This document shows positions 14,453 to 23,478 of a stretch of DNA of 40,654 nucleotides, in pieces; position 1 is the first letter of the stretch, and the number at the start of each line of letters is the position of its first letter. Made by a program: the position numbers and the translations under genes. The stretch is from assembly GCA_000716465.1 (NCBI GenBank), contig JNWL01000052.1, forward strand, positions 1 to 40,654, given 5' to 3'. Under the pieces are notes generated by a model. The model was not told where the DNA came from, did not search any database, and was given only the letters and a program-made list of their open reading frames with translations. This DNA comes from Streptomyces bikiniensis. Lineage in GTDB: Bacteria > Actinomycetota > Actinomycetes > Streptomycetales > Streptomycetaceae.

Positions 14453-17400
14453 GTGAACCACTCCATATCCCGGTCCGGCGGCGCCTCGGCGCCGTCGGAC
14501 CGGCGCTCGGGCGGACGGCTCCGCGCCGTCGCCGCCCTGGCCGTCGCCGCTCTCGCGGCTCAGACGGCCGTGGCCGCTCAGCGGCCGCCGTCCCCGAGAG
14601 CACCCCCGCCGCCGTCATGCCGGCCTTCGGTGCCGCCGAGGCCCAGGAGTCTTCCACCGCGCACCTGTTGGCGCGGCTCCAGAAGCGCGAGATCGAGATC
14701 CTCGACGAGCGCACCGACTCCACCAGCTCGTACGCGCTGCCGGACGGCAGCACGTCGGTGCGCTCGTACACCGGTCCCATCCGGGTCAAGGACGCGGCCG
14801 GCCGCTGGCAGCCCATCGACACCTCGCTCGTGGACACGGGCACGGCCGTCAGGCCCAAGCGGGCCGCGGCCGACGTGACGCTTTCCGACGGCGGCTCCGG
14901 CGAGCCCCTGGTCGAGGTGGCCCGCGGCACGCAGTCGCTCGGCATCGGCTGGGCGGGCGAGCTGCCCGCGCCCGAACTGAGCGGCTCGACCGCCACGTAC
15001 AAGGGTGCCGTCCAGGGCGGCGACCTCGTCGTCACCGCCCTCAAGGAGGGCTTCTCCCACTCCGTCGTCCTCCACGAGAAGCCCAAGGGCCCGGTGGAAT
15101 ACCGGATTCCGGTCGAGGCGAGCGGCCTGACCCTGAAGGAGACCGCCGACAAGCGGCTGCGCTGGGACGACGCCCGGAACAAGGCGAAGGCCACCGCCCC
15201 CGCCCCGGTCATGTGGGACTCCTCCTATGACCGTGCCTCCGGCGACGCCCGGCACATCGCCGCCGTCGACGTACAGGTCGAGAAGGGCAAGGACGGCGAG
15301 GGCCAGGTCCTGGTCCTCAAGCCGGACACGAAGTTCCTCGCGGACCCGAACCTCGTCTACCCGGTGACGATCGACCCGACCGACTCGCTGATGGGTCCGG
15401 TCACCGACACCTGGATCCAGTACGACGACTACCTGACCTCCCAGCGCGGCTCGACCGAACTCAAGGCGGGTACGTACAACGGCGCCGAGAAGGCCCGTTC
15501 CTTCCTGCAGTTCAACGCGGACAAGTACAAGGGCAAGGTGATCACGGACACCGATCTGCGCCTGTACTCGTCCTACTCGTCCACCTGCACCACCACGAAC
15601 TCGGGCAACGAGGTCCGCCGGATTACCGGCGCCTGGGACCCCTCGGCGATCTCCTGGTCCAACCAGCCGGCCACCACCACCGCGGGCGCCGTGGTGAACA
15701 AGGCCGCCAAGGGCTACAGCACGAGCTGCCCGGCCGGTCACGTGTCGTGGGACATCGACGCCATCGTCCAGGCCTGGGCCGACGGGCAGCCGAACCACGG
15801 CGTGCGGCTCGCCGCCGTGGACGAGACCGACGTGCTGACCTGGCGCCGTTACCACTCGGCCAACCAGACCGACGGCTCCCACAACGCCGCGTACGAGCCG
15901 TCCCTCACCGTCACGTACAACACCAAGCCGGGCGCCGCGACGCCGCTCTCCCCGCTGTCGGGCACGTCGACCAACGACACCACGCCGACTCTGACGGGCA
16001 AGGCCACCGACGCCGACGGCAACACCGTCCAGCTCACGTACGAGATCTGGACCCCGACCGGCACCGCCGCCGTGCAGACGGGCAAGTCGGCCTTCGTCGC
16101 CTCCGGCGCCAACGCGCCGTGGACGGCCGCGACCGCGCTGGCGCCCGGCAGCTACAAGTGGCGCGCCGCGGTCCACGACGGCACCAGCTGGAACGGCACC
16201 TGGTCCGCCTGGCAGACCTTCACGGTCGACACCGCCAAGCCGGCCGTCACCGCCGTTTCCTCGGCCGACTTCCCGGCCGGGCAGTGGTCCGGCACGCCGA
16301 ACGCCGACGGCGACTTCACCGGCTCCTTCAGCTTCACCCCGCCCGCCGCCGACGTGAAGGACGTCCAGTACCGGCTCGACTCCGGAGCCTGGATCACCGC
16401 CGCCACCACGGGCGCGGCGGTCTCCAGGTCCCTCGTGTTCAAGGCGGGCGCGCACACCCTGACCGCGCACACCCGTGACGCGGCGGGCAACGTGTCGGCC
16501 GACACCGTGTACTCCTTCTCCGCAGGCAAGGGCGCGGCCCTGGTCTCCCCGGCCGAGGGCGACCGCCCGGCCCGCCGGGTGACGCTGGCGTCCGAGGGCC
16601 GCACCACCTACACGGGCGTGCGCTACCAGTACCGGCACGGCGAGGCCGACGCCTGGAAGGACGTGCCCGTCGCCGACGTGCGCCGTTCCCTCGACGGCGC
16701 CACGGTCGGCGCCTGGCCGCTCGCCGTGACCGGCGGGAAGCCGGCGTCCCTGTACTGGAACATCACCGCCACCCTGGCCAACGACGGCCCCGTGGACATC
16801 CGCGCGGTGTTCGGCGGAGGCACCACCACCGACGCCTCCCCCGAGGCCGAGGTCGTCGTCGACCGCAACGCGGGCGAGGCGCCGACCGCACAGGTCGGCC
16901 CCGGTTCGGTGAACCTGCTGACCGGTGACTACAAGCTGAGCGCCAAGGACGTCCAGGCGTTCGACGTGGCGGTCAACCGCGCCGCCTCCTCGCGCGCCAA
17001 CCCCGACGACTCGGAGGGGCAGTCGGCCATCTTCGGTCCCGGTTGGGTCTCCTCCGTCAGCGCCGAGACCTCTGGCAGCGGCTACACGCAGCTGCGGAAG
17101 ACGTCGGCGACCTCCGTGGAGATCCTCGACGCCGACGGCGGTTCCACCGCCTTCACCGCCAAGGCGGGCGGCGGCTGGGAACCCGAGGCGGGGGCCGGCA
17201 CGCTGACCCTGACCGGCTCGCTCACCGGTGACACCTTCACCCTGAAGGACACCGACGCGACGGTCACCGTCTTCGCGAAGGCGGGTACGGGCGCCACCAC
17301 CTGGACGCTCGCGACCTCCGCCGCCGCCGTGGACGACTCGACGGTCGCCGTCGTCTCCGAGACCGTCACCCAGAACTCCGCGACGGTCGTCCGTCCGAGG

Positions 17401-20400
17401 TACCTCATCTCCCCCACCGAGGCCGTCCCGGCCGCGACCTGCCAGGCCGCGCCGTCCACCAAGGGCTGCCGGGTCGTCGAGTTCGTCTACGCGACGGCCA
17501 CCACGGCCACCGGCTGGTCGACGGCCGCCGACTTCGGTGACATCGCGGGCCAGGTCAAGGAGATCAAGCTGTGGGCCACCGACCCCGGTGCCGCCTCCGC
17601 CCGGGACGAAGTCCTCTCCCGCTACCGCTACGACAAGTCCGGGCGGCTGCGCCAGCAGTGGAACCCGCACTACTCGCAGGCCACGCAGGTCCAGTACTCG
17701 TACGACGCGGCCGGCCGTGTCTTCTGGATGATGCCGGGCACCGAGCAGCCGTGGAACTTCCACTACGGCAAGGCCGGTTCGTCCCTCACCACCGGTGAGG
17801 GCATGCTCCTCAAGGTGACCCGCCCGACCCTGAAGCAGGGCACGGTCGGCACCGCGGAGTCCACCGCGACCAGCACCGTCGTCTACGACGTCCCGCTGAC
17901 CGGCGCAGCCGCGCCGCGCACGATGGACCGGGCCACGGTCGGCGCCTGGGCGCAGAACGAGGTCCCCACCGACGCGACGGCCGTCTTCCCCGCCGACTCC
18001 GTTCCGGCCTCCTCCACCGGAGCCGACCTCGCCGCAGGCGGTTACGGCCGCGCCTCGGTCACCTACATCGACGCCAACGGGCGCGAGACGAACACGGCCA
18101 CACCCGGCGGCGGTCTGACCACCACCGAGTACGACGCCTTCGGCAACGAGGTGTCCTCGCTGTCCGCCGCCAACCGCGACCTCGCCCTCGGCACCGGTCC
18201 GGACGCGGCCGACCGGCTCTCCGCCCTCGGCATCGCGGGCCTGAGCACCGCCGAGCGGGCCGAGCGGCTCTCCGCCTCCACGGTGTACTCCACCGACGGC
18301 CAGCGGGTGCTGCACTCCTACGGCCCCCTCCACCTGGTCTCCCTCGCGGGACCGGTCGCGGCCTCCGGCGCCAACCCGGGCCTGCCGGCCGGCGCGCTCG
18401 TCCCCGCCCGCGAGCACATGGCCAACAAGCACGACGAGGGCCGTCCGGCCGACGCCGCCGTGTCCGGTCTGCCCACCTCCTCGGTCACGGGCGCCTCGAT
18501 CGAGGGCTACCCCCAGGACGCCGACACCCGGACCACGGTCACCACCTACAACTGGACCACCGGCGAGGACCTGCTCACCCGGGACGCCGATGGCAACCAG
18601 CTGAGCAACACCCGTTCCACGTACCGCGCGGACGGCAAGCTGGCCACCACCAGTCTCCCCGCCTCGAACGGCACCGACGCCGGCACCCTGACCTATACGT
18701 ACTGGACCGCCGGCGGCACCGGAGCGTGCGCCGGACGCCCGGAATGGGCCGGCCTGCTGTGCCGGACCGAGCCCGCGGGCAAGGTCACGGGCGGCACGCC
18801 CGCCGACGCGCCCACCACCGCGTACACGTACAACCGCTGGGGCGGCGTGGCCACCACCACCCGCACCGCCAACGGCGCCACGCTGACCAGCACCGTCGTC
18901 TACGACGACGCCGGCCGGCGCGCCCGGACGAGCTCGACCGGCGGTCCGGGCACGCCCGTGCCGGAGACCGTGTTCACCTACGACCCGGAGACCGGGAAGA
19001 CGACGGGCCAGACGTCCGGCGGGAAAACGATCTCCTACCGGTACGACACCCTCGGCCGTCTCGTCTCGTACCAGGACGGGGCGGGGAATACCGCCACCAC
19101 CGAGTACGACCTGCTGGACCGGCCGGTGAAGTCGGCCGACTCCACCGGGGCCGGCACCACCTACGGATACGACGCCGCAGGCCGGCTGGCCACGCTCACC
19201 GACTCCGCAGCGGGCACCTTCACGGCCGGCTACGACGCCGACGGCCGGCTGGTCACCCAGGCGATGCCGGGCGGCTACCGGCTGAAGGTGACCACCGACC
19301 CGGCCGACCGGACGACGGCCCGCGAGTACACCGACGCCGCCGGCACCACCGTCCTCGCCGACATCGCCGAGCACCGCGTCAACGGCCGCATGGCCGGCCA
19401 CAGCCAGACCGACGGCACCGGCGTCTCCACCGACCTCGTCTACGACGCGGCCGGACGGCTGACCGGCGCCACCGACACCTCCGCGGCAGGGTGCGCGGCC
19501 CGCGCCTACGGCTTCGACGCCAACAGCAACCGGACGTCGAAGTCCACGACCCGGGACGACTGCGACGCGGCCACCGCGGACGCGGCCGTCACCACCGAGT
19601 CGTACACGTACGACAGCGCGGACCGGCTGACCGGCTCCGGCCGGACGTACGACGCCTTCGGCCGTGCCACCACCGACGGCACCGCCACGCTGGAGTACTT
19701 CACCGGTGACCTGCTGCGGTCGGAGACCGTCGGCACGCAGCGCCGCGTCTGGGACCTCGACGCCGCGAGCCGGCCCGCCGTGGCCACGACCTGGACCCAG
19801 GGGCAGGACGGCGTGTGGAACGCCGTCGGAACCGTCACCCAGCACTTCGGCGACGACTCCTCGAACCCCGACTGGGCGGCGCACTCCGACGGCACGGTCA
19901 CCCGTTTCGTCAACGACCTCGCCGGCGGACTCGGCGCGATCACCGGCCCCGGCGGCGGCGTCGTGCTCCAGCTGGCCAACCTGCACGGGGACATCGCGGT
20001 CCAGCTCGACCTGACCACCCCCGCCGGCACGTCGGTCCAGCACTACGACGAGTACGGGCTCCCGACCGAGGACACCCGCGCGGCCGGCTACGGCTGGCTC
20101 GGCTCCACCCAGGTCTCCAGCGAGACCCTCAGCGGCCGGGTCCTGACCGGCGCACGCGTCTACGACCCCGCCACCGGCCGCTTCCTCCAGGCCGACCCGA
20201 AATACGCGGGCGGCAAGAACGCCTACGTCTACTGCGGCGGCGACCCGGTCGGCTGCAGCGACACCAGCGGCCTTGCCGACTATTACCGCTACTACGACCT
20301 GGGCAAGACCGGCGCGTCGGACAAGTCCGTCTTCAATTACTGGAAGAGCCACTTCAAGGACGTCTTCCCGATCCCCGGCCGCCCGAACAAGATCACCCGG

Positions 20401-20703
20401 GAAGGACAGGACTTCACCCTCCGGCCCGTCGTGCTCAGCTACTCGTGGTACTTCCCCGTGAACGTCAACAGCATCGGCAAGAGCTACCTCCAGCTCGGCG
20501 CCCGCTTCGGGCACCCCGACTGGCCCGGCGGCTGGGTCGGCTTCGACCTCTACAAGAAGAAGGGCCGGATGAAACTGGAGATCCGCGGTCACCTCGGCGG
20601 TGGCGCGGCAGTCCTCGGCCGGAGTTTCAACGAGGCGATGGCGAAGAAGTACTGGGACAAGCTGGGCGGCAACCTGCGGAAGGTCGTCCGCGACAGGTTC
20701 TGA
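14453..20703 (+). CDS. Secreted Rhs/YD-repeat polymorphic-toxin-like protein, frameshift in signal peptide
   Basis: A giant protein of about 2,080 residues. GTG 14453 opens a good signal peptide (RLRAVAALAVAALAAQTAVA), but the body is in the next frame, joining near 14575-14585 as AAAVPESTPAAVMPAF. As given, signal and body are separated by a frameshift. In the body frame there follow a DNRLRE-type adhesive module (about 15385-15910, with SFLQFNADKYKG and AISWSNQP), Ig/fibronectin-like segments (15920-16870), a long array of YD repeats (17600-19900; for example YDAAGRVFW, YDTLGRLVSY, YDAAGRLATL) and the Rhs core. The core reads LANLHGDIAVQLDL, YDEYGLPTE, then ARVYDPATGRFLQADPKYA. A hallmark NAYVYCGGDP...DTSGL ends the shell at 20274. 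The last 143 residues are a separate unrecognised tip. A membrane protein gene follows at 20939. Confidence 0.88.
20275..20703 (+). other. Variable C-terminal tip domain of the Rhs protein (candidate toxin)
   Basis: This sub-region lies after the conserved Rhs core ending in DTSGL. Its 142 residues begin ADYYRYYDLGKTGASDKSVF, contain KSHFKDVFPIPGRPNKITRE, WYFPVNVNSIGKSYLQLGAR and GFDLYKKKGRMKLEIRGHLG, and end KVVRDRF. It is rich in aromatic and basic residues and has no cysteine, no HNH, no ADP-ribosyl or deaminase motif and no membrane helix. In Rhs systems this position carries the exchangeable effector. No known toxin family is recognised. Confidence 0.6.
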
Positions 20704-20758
20704 CCCGGACCGGCCCGGAGAAGCCCCCACGGGGCACCCGGGCCGACTCCGCGGGGCA

Positions 20759-20800
20759 GATCCCCGCGCGGCTCGTCCACGGGCGAGACGCGCGGGGATC
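20759..20800 (+). terminator. Strong hairpin after the Rhs gene
   Basis: GATCCCCGCGC (20759-20769) pairs perfectly with GCGCGGGGATC (20790-20800), and an inner CTCG/CGAG can extend it. No T-run. Likely terminator separating the Rhs transcript from the next gene. Confidence 0.65.
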
Positions 20801-20846
20801 GCCCCGCGGGTGAGGCCCGCGGGTGAGCCCCCGGGTCGACATATCG

Positions 20847-20862
20847 ATTGAACATGTTCAAT
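20847..20862. promoter_or_regulatory. Perfect 16-bp palindrome upstream of the small membrane protein
   Basis: ATTGAACATGTTCAAT is perfectly palindromic and AT-rich in a GC-rich context. It is 77 bases upstream of the ATG at 20939 and beyond the Rhs terminator. It looks like a dimeric repressor operator, suggesting that the downstream gene has its own regulated promoter. Confidence 0.55.
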
Positions 20863-20938
20863 AATGATGGCCGGTGGGTCCGCGTCCTGAACACGGGGCG
20901 CGGGCCCACCGTGCATCCGGCACCCGCGAGGAGGACCC

Positions 20939-21292
20939 ATGAACTCCGGCCCCACCCCATCCACCGGCCGCAAGCGCCGCACCGGATGCGTCCTCGCGAT
21001 CGGTTACACCGGCCTCGTCGCGGTCGCCGGACTCGTCCGCGCCTTCACCGGAGCCCGGCCCGACGGCTTCCTCGACCTCCTGCACCTGTCGACCTTCCCC
21101 GGCTCGGTCCTGGTCACCGTCGGGCTCCTGTACCCGCTCGCGCTCCTCGACACGGAGACCGACCCGGACCCGGACGCCACCGGCAATCCCTTCGCCTCCG
21201 CCGCCCTCGTCACCGCCGGCGCGGCCGTCAACGTCCTTCTGGTGTACGGCGCGGTCCGCCTGACCCGAACCCTGCGCCGCGCCCACCGCTGA
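20939..21292 (+). CDS. Small three-helix membrane protein, candidate Rhs immunity protein
   Basis: A 117-residue protein with three hydrophobic segments: about 15-37 (CVLAIGYTGLVAVAGLVRAF), 50-71 (LSTFPGSVLVTVGLLYPLAL) and 86-109 (ASAALVTAGAAVNVLLVYGA). A short acidic loop (DTETDPDPDATG) lies before helix 3, and the N- and C-termini are basic. ATG 20939 is preceded by GAGGAGG. It is the first gene after the Rhs C-terminal tip on the same strand, the position of immunity genes in polymorphic toxin loci. The hairpin and the 16-bp palindrome between them argue for separate expression, which an immunity gene would need. It loosely resembles small Streptomyces membrane proteins of the SCO4225 kind. 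The immunity role is inference. Confidence 0.7.
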   Translation: MNSGPTPSTGRKRRTGCVLAIGYTGLVAVAGLVRAFTGARPDGFLDLLHLSTFPGSVLVTVGLLYPLALLDTETDPDPDATGNPFASAALVTAGAAVNVLLVYGAVRLTRTLRRAHR

Positions 21293-21377
21293 CCACCCCG
21301 GCCGACCCTCGGGCAGACGCGCCGGCCGAACGCCGCGGGGACGCGCGCCCTGCGTCCTGACAGCCAGCCCGGCCCTC

Positions 21378-21797
21378 TCAGCCCTCTCCGTCCATGCTGC
21401 GGCGGATGCGTCCCGCGCCCGATCGGCGACGGCCGCCACGGAACCGAGGGTCAGGTCGGCGGTCGCGCTCTCGACCCCGGGATGAGGGTGAGTGGGCGCC
21501 GCGGCCTCCGCCGCCCGAACCGCCCTGGCCATCACGGCCAGCCGGGCGGCCGAGGGTGTGGCGCAGAAGGGCGAAATCGTAGCGCTCTTCCGAACGCGCG
21601 TGGACGAGGACGGCGTTGCGCGGAGAGAGCAGGGCGGGCACGAAGCCGTGGCCGGAGGTCTCCGTGCCCTCCAGCGCGGCCGGCTTCTCCTTCGCCGCCT
21701 TCTCCTCGGCCAGGCGTTCCTCGACCACGTCCTCCCCGACCGCCGGGTCGCCGGCCCGGGCGTGCTCGTCCGTGGTGGTGTCCTTCGCCCGGGACAT
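21378..21797 (-). CDS. Hypothetical protein, acidic N-terminal half and Gly/Arg-rich tail
   Basis: A 139-residue protein starting at ATG 21797, whose A is shared with the TGA of the upstream gene (TGATG overlap), indicating coupled translation. The N-terminal 75 residues (DEHARAGDPAVGEDVVEERL then AEEKAAKEKPAALEGTETSG) have normal Streptomyces coding character. After LGRPAGRDG the sequence becomes very Gly/Arg-rich and may be poorly constrained. No domain, signal peptide or membrane helix is recognised. The true stop could be earlier if a frameshift exists in the G-rich part. Function unknown. Confidence 0.45.
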   Translation of the reverse strand: MSRAKDTTTDEHARAGDPAVGEDVVEERLAEEKAAKEKPAALEGTETSGHGFVPALLSPRNAVLVHARSEERYDFALLRHTLGRPAGRDGQGGSGGGGRGAHSPSSRGRERDRRPDPRFRGGRRRSGAGRIRRSMDGEG

Positions 21798-22018
21798 CAC
21801 GCGCGCTCCTCTTCGACCGGGTGCGGTCCCTCGGTCTCCAGGCGGTAGTCCCGGCCGAACATCTCGCGGTGCTGGTCGATGACGCGGTCGCTGGGCGGCT
21901 TCTCGCCGTCGTGCAGGCTCTGTCGCATCCGCCCCTTGCCCCCCCGCCTCGGCGGAAGTGGGCGCCGGCCGCTCGCGTCACCGGGACCCGCTCGTGGCGC
22001 CCGGACCCCGTCGGCCAT
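21797..22018 (-). CDS. Small hypothetical protein, coupled to the next gene
   Basis: A 73-residue reading from ATG 22018; an in-frame ATG at 21928 would give 43 residues (MRQSLHDGEKPPSDRVIDQH onward, ending PHPVEEERA). The C-terminal half has the best coding character. The TGA overlaps the ATG of the following gene by one base. It lies just downstream of the LtrA-like gene on the same strand, so the three may be one transcript. No domain recognised. Confidence 0.4.
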   Translation of the reverse strand: MADGVRAPRAGPGDASGRRPLPPRRGGKGRMRQSLHDGEKPPSDRVIDQHREMFGRDYRLETEGPHPVEEERA

Positions 22019-22040
22019 GCCAGGGTCCTGCCCCCACTTC

Positions 22041-23294
22041 CTATCGGTCTTCTTTACCGGAACGCCCTTCCTCGCCGCGTCGGGATGGTGCCGTTCGCCG
22101 TCTGATGCGGTTGTCGTACGCCAGCGGCCAGCACGCCACCGCGAACAGCGCGAGCACCAGCCCCTCCGGGTACCAGCCGTCGGCGAAGACGGCCAGCAAC
22201 ACCGGTACCACCACCATGGGTCCTCCCACGGCCGCCACCCAGAGTCTTCCCCGCCCGGCCGCTGCCCCGGCGATCAGGCCCACCGCGAGGAACACGGCGA
22301 CGCTGCCGCACAACAGGCGGTGGGTCCCCGGCGGCAGTGGGCCCTCGGCGTGTTTCATGGCCCCGCCGAGCGAAGCCGCGAGCGCCGCCAGGGACCCCGT
22401 CGCCACGCAGTGCAGCGGCAGGGCGAATCGCGGTGCCGGCACCCCGGAGCCCAGGAGCGGCACCCCGCAGGAGCGACGCACCGACAGCGACCACAGAACG
22501 AGCAGCAGCAGGAACGAGCCGACGGCGAGCACGGCCAGGCGCCGGTCCCACTCCGCCTCTGACGCCGCCTCGACTCCCTGGGCGACGCCCTCGCCCAGGA
22601 CGATCAGGGTGAAGAGCCCCAGGCGTTCGTCCAGATGGCGCGGATCGAAGCGCGCCGCCACCGGTGCTGTCCCGTCCCGCCGCTTCTGCTCTTCGCGGTG
22701 CTCCCCCCATTCCTTCCGGGCGTGGGCCAGCATCCGGTTGCGTGAAACCGCGAACGTGAGGCCGAGGTCGACGGCGAGCCCGGCCGCCCAGAGCCAGTAG
22801 CGGCCGGTCCCCTCGACCCGTAGCGACACCAGCCAGGGCAGGACGCCGACGGTCAGCTGGGCCGCCGGCCAGTCCGCCAGGACCTCACCGCGCCCCCGCC
22901 ACACCCGCGAGGCGACGACCCGTACCAGCACGTAGGCGAGGGCGAAGGTCCGAGCGTGTTCCCCGCGCACCTCCGGCACCGCCGCCGCCATCACGGCGAG
23001 CCCGAACATGCCCATGAGGACGGTCCTGGTGTGGACCGTGCCGGCCGCGACGTTCCCGTACGTCGTGAAGCACATCCACGCCGTCCAGAAGGCCAGGTAC
23101 AGCACGCAGTACAGGGCGAGGTCACCGGCCGGGGGCGCGTCGTGCAGCAGGTGCGCCAGCTGGGCCACACCCGCCACCGCGACCAGGTCGAAGAACAGCT
23201 CCAGCCAGGAGGCGTGTCGCGCGGACTCCATGGAAGTCCCCGCGCCGGGCCTGATGGGGCCCGCGGGCGGGACGGGTACGTTCTCGGAACTCAT
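22041..23294 (-). CDS. Low temperature requirement protein A (LtrA)-family membrane protein
   Basis: A 417-residue polytopic membrane protein with about ten to twelve hydrophobic segments. It carries the LtrA hallmarks: WLELFFDLVAVAGVAQLAHL near the N-terminus and HLDERLGLFTLIVLGEGV in the middle, each holding conserved charged residues inside or next to helices. LtrA was named from a Listeria mutant unable to grow in the cold; the biochemical role of the family is unclear. The ATG at 23294 (MSSENVPV) is used; an ATG at 23306 would add four residues. The C-terminus is basic and cytoplasmic (RIRRRTAPSRRGEEGRSGKE). Confidence 0.88.
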   Translation of the reverse strand: MSSENVPVPPAGPIRPGAGTSMESARHASWLELFFDLVAVAGVAQLAHLLHDAPPAGDLALYCVLYLAFWTAWMCFTTYGNVAAGTVHTRTVLMGMFGLAVMAAAVPEVRGEHARTFALAYVLVRVVASRVWRGRGEVLADWPAAQLTVGVLPWLVSLRVEGTGRYWLWAAGLAVDLGLTFAVSRNRMLAHARKEWGEHREEQKRRDGTAPVAARFDPRHLDERLGLFTLIVLGEGVAQGVEAASEAEWDRRLAVLAVGSFLLLLVLWSLSVRRSCGVPLLGSGVPAPRFALPLHCVATGSLAALAASLGGAMKHAEGPLPPGTHRLLCGSVAVFLAVGLIAGAAAGRGRLWVAAVGGPMVVVPVLLAVFADGWYPEGLVLALFAVACWPLAYDNRIRRRTAPSRRGEEGRSGKEDR

Positions 23295-23478
23295 ACTCGC
23301 GAACATCGGCCGGAAGGCGCCTCGACTTCACCCCGGCCGTCCCGGATGCCACCCTGACAGGGGCCGGGTCCTGGAACGCCCCGGCCCGCGACAGGCCGGC
23401 CCGCGACGCTTGTTCCGGGCCGGACCAGGAACCGGCGGTTCCGTGAACCGCACCCCGCTCAGTGAGATGGCCGGTGCA

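Noticed and set aside
14578..20982. A minus-strand open frame of over 2,100 codons opposite the Rhs gene
   Set aside because: It is the expected shadow of a high-GC, GC3-rich gene. It is Gly/Arg/Val-rich, lacks domains and starts inside the intergenic region.
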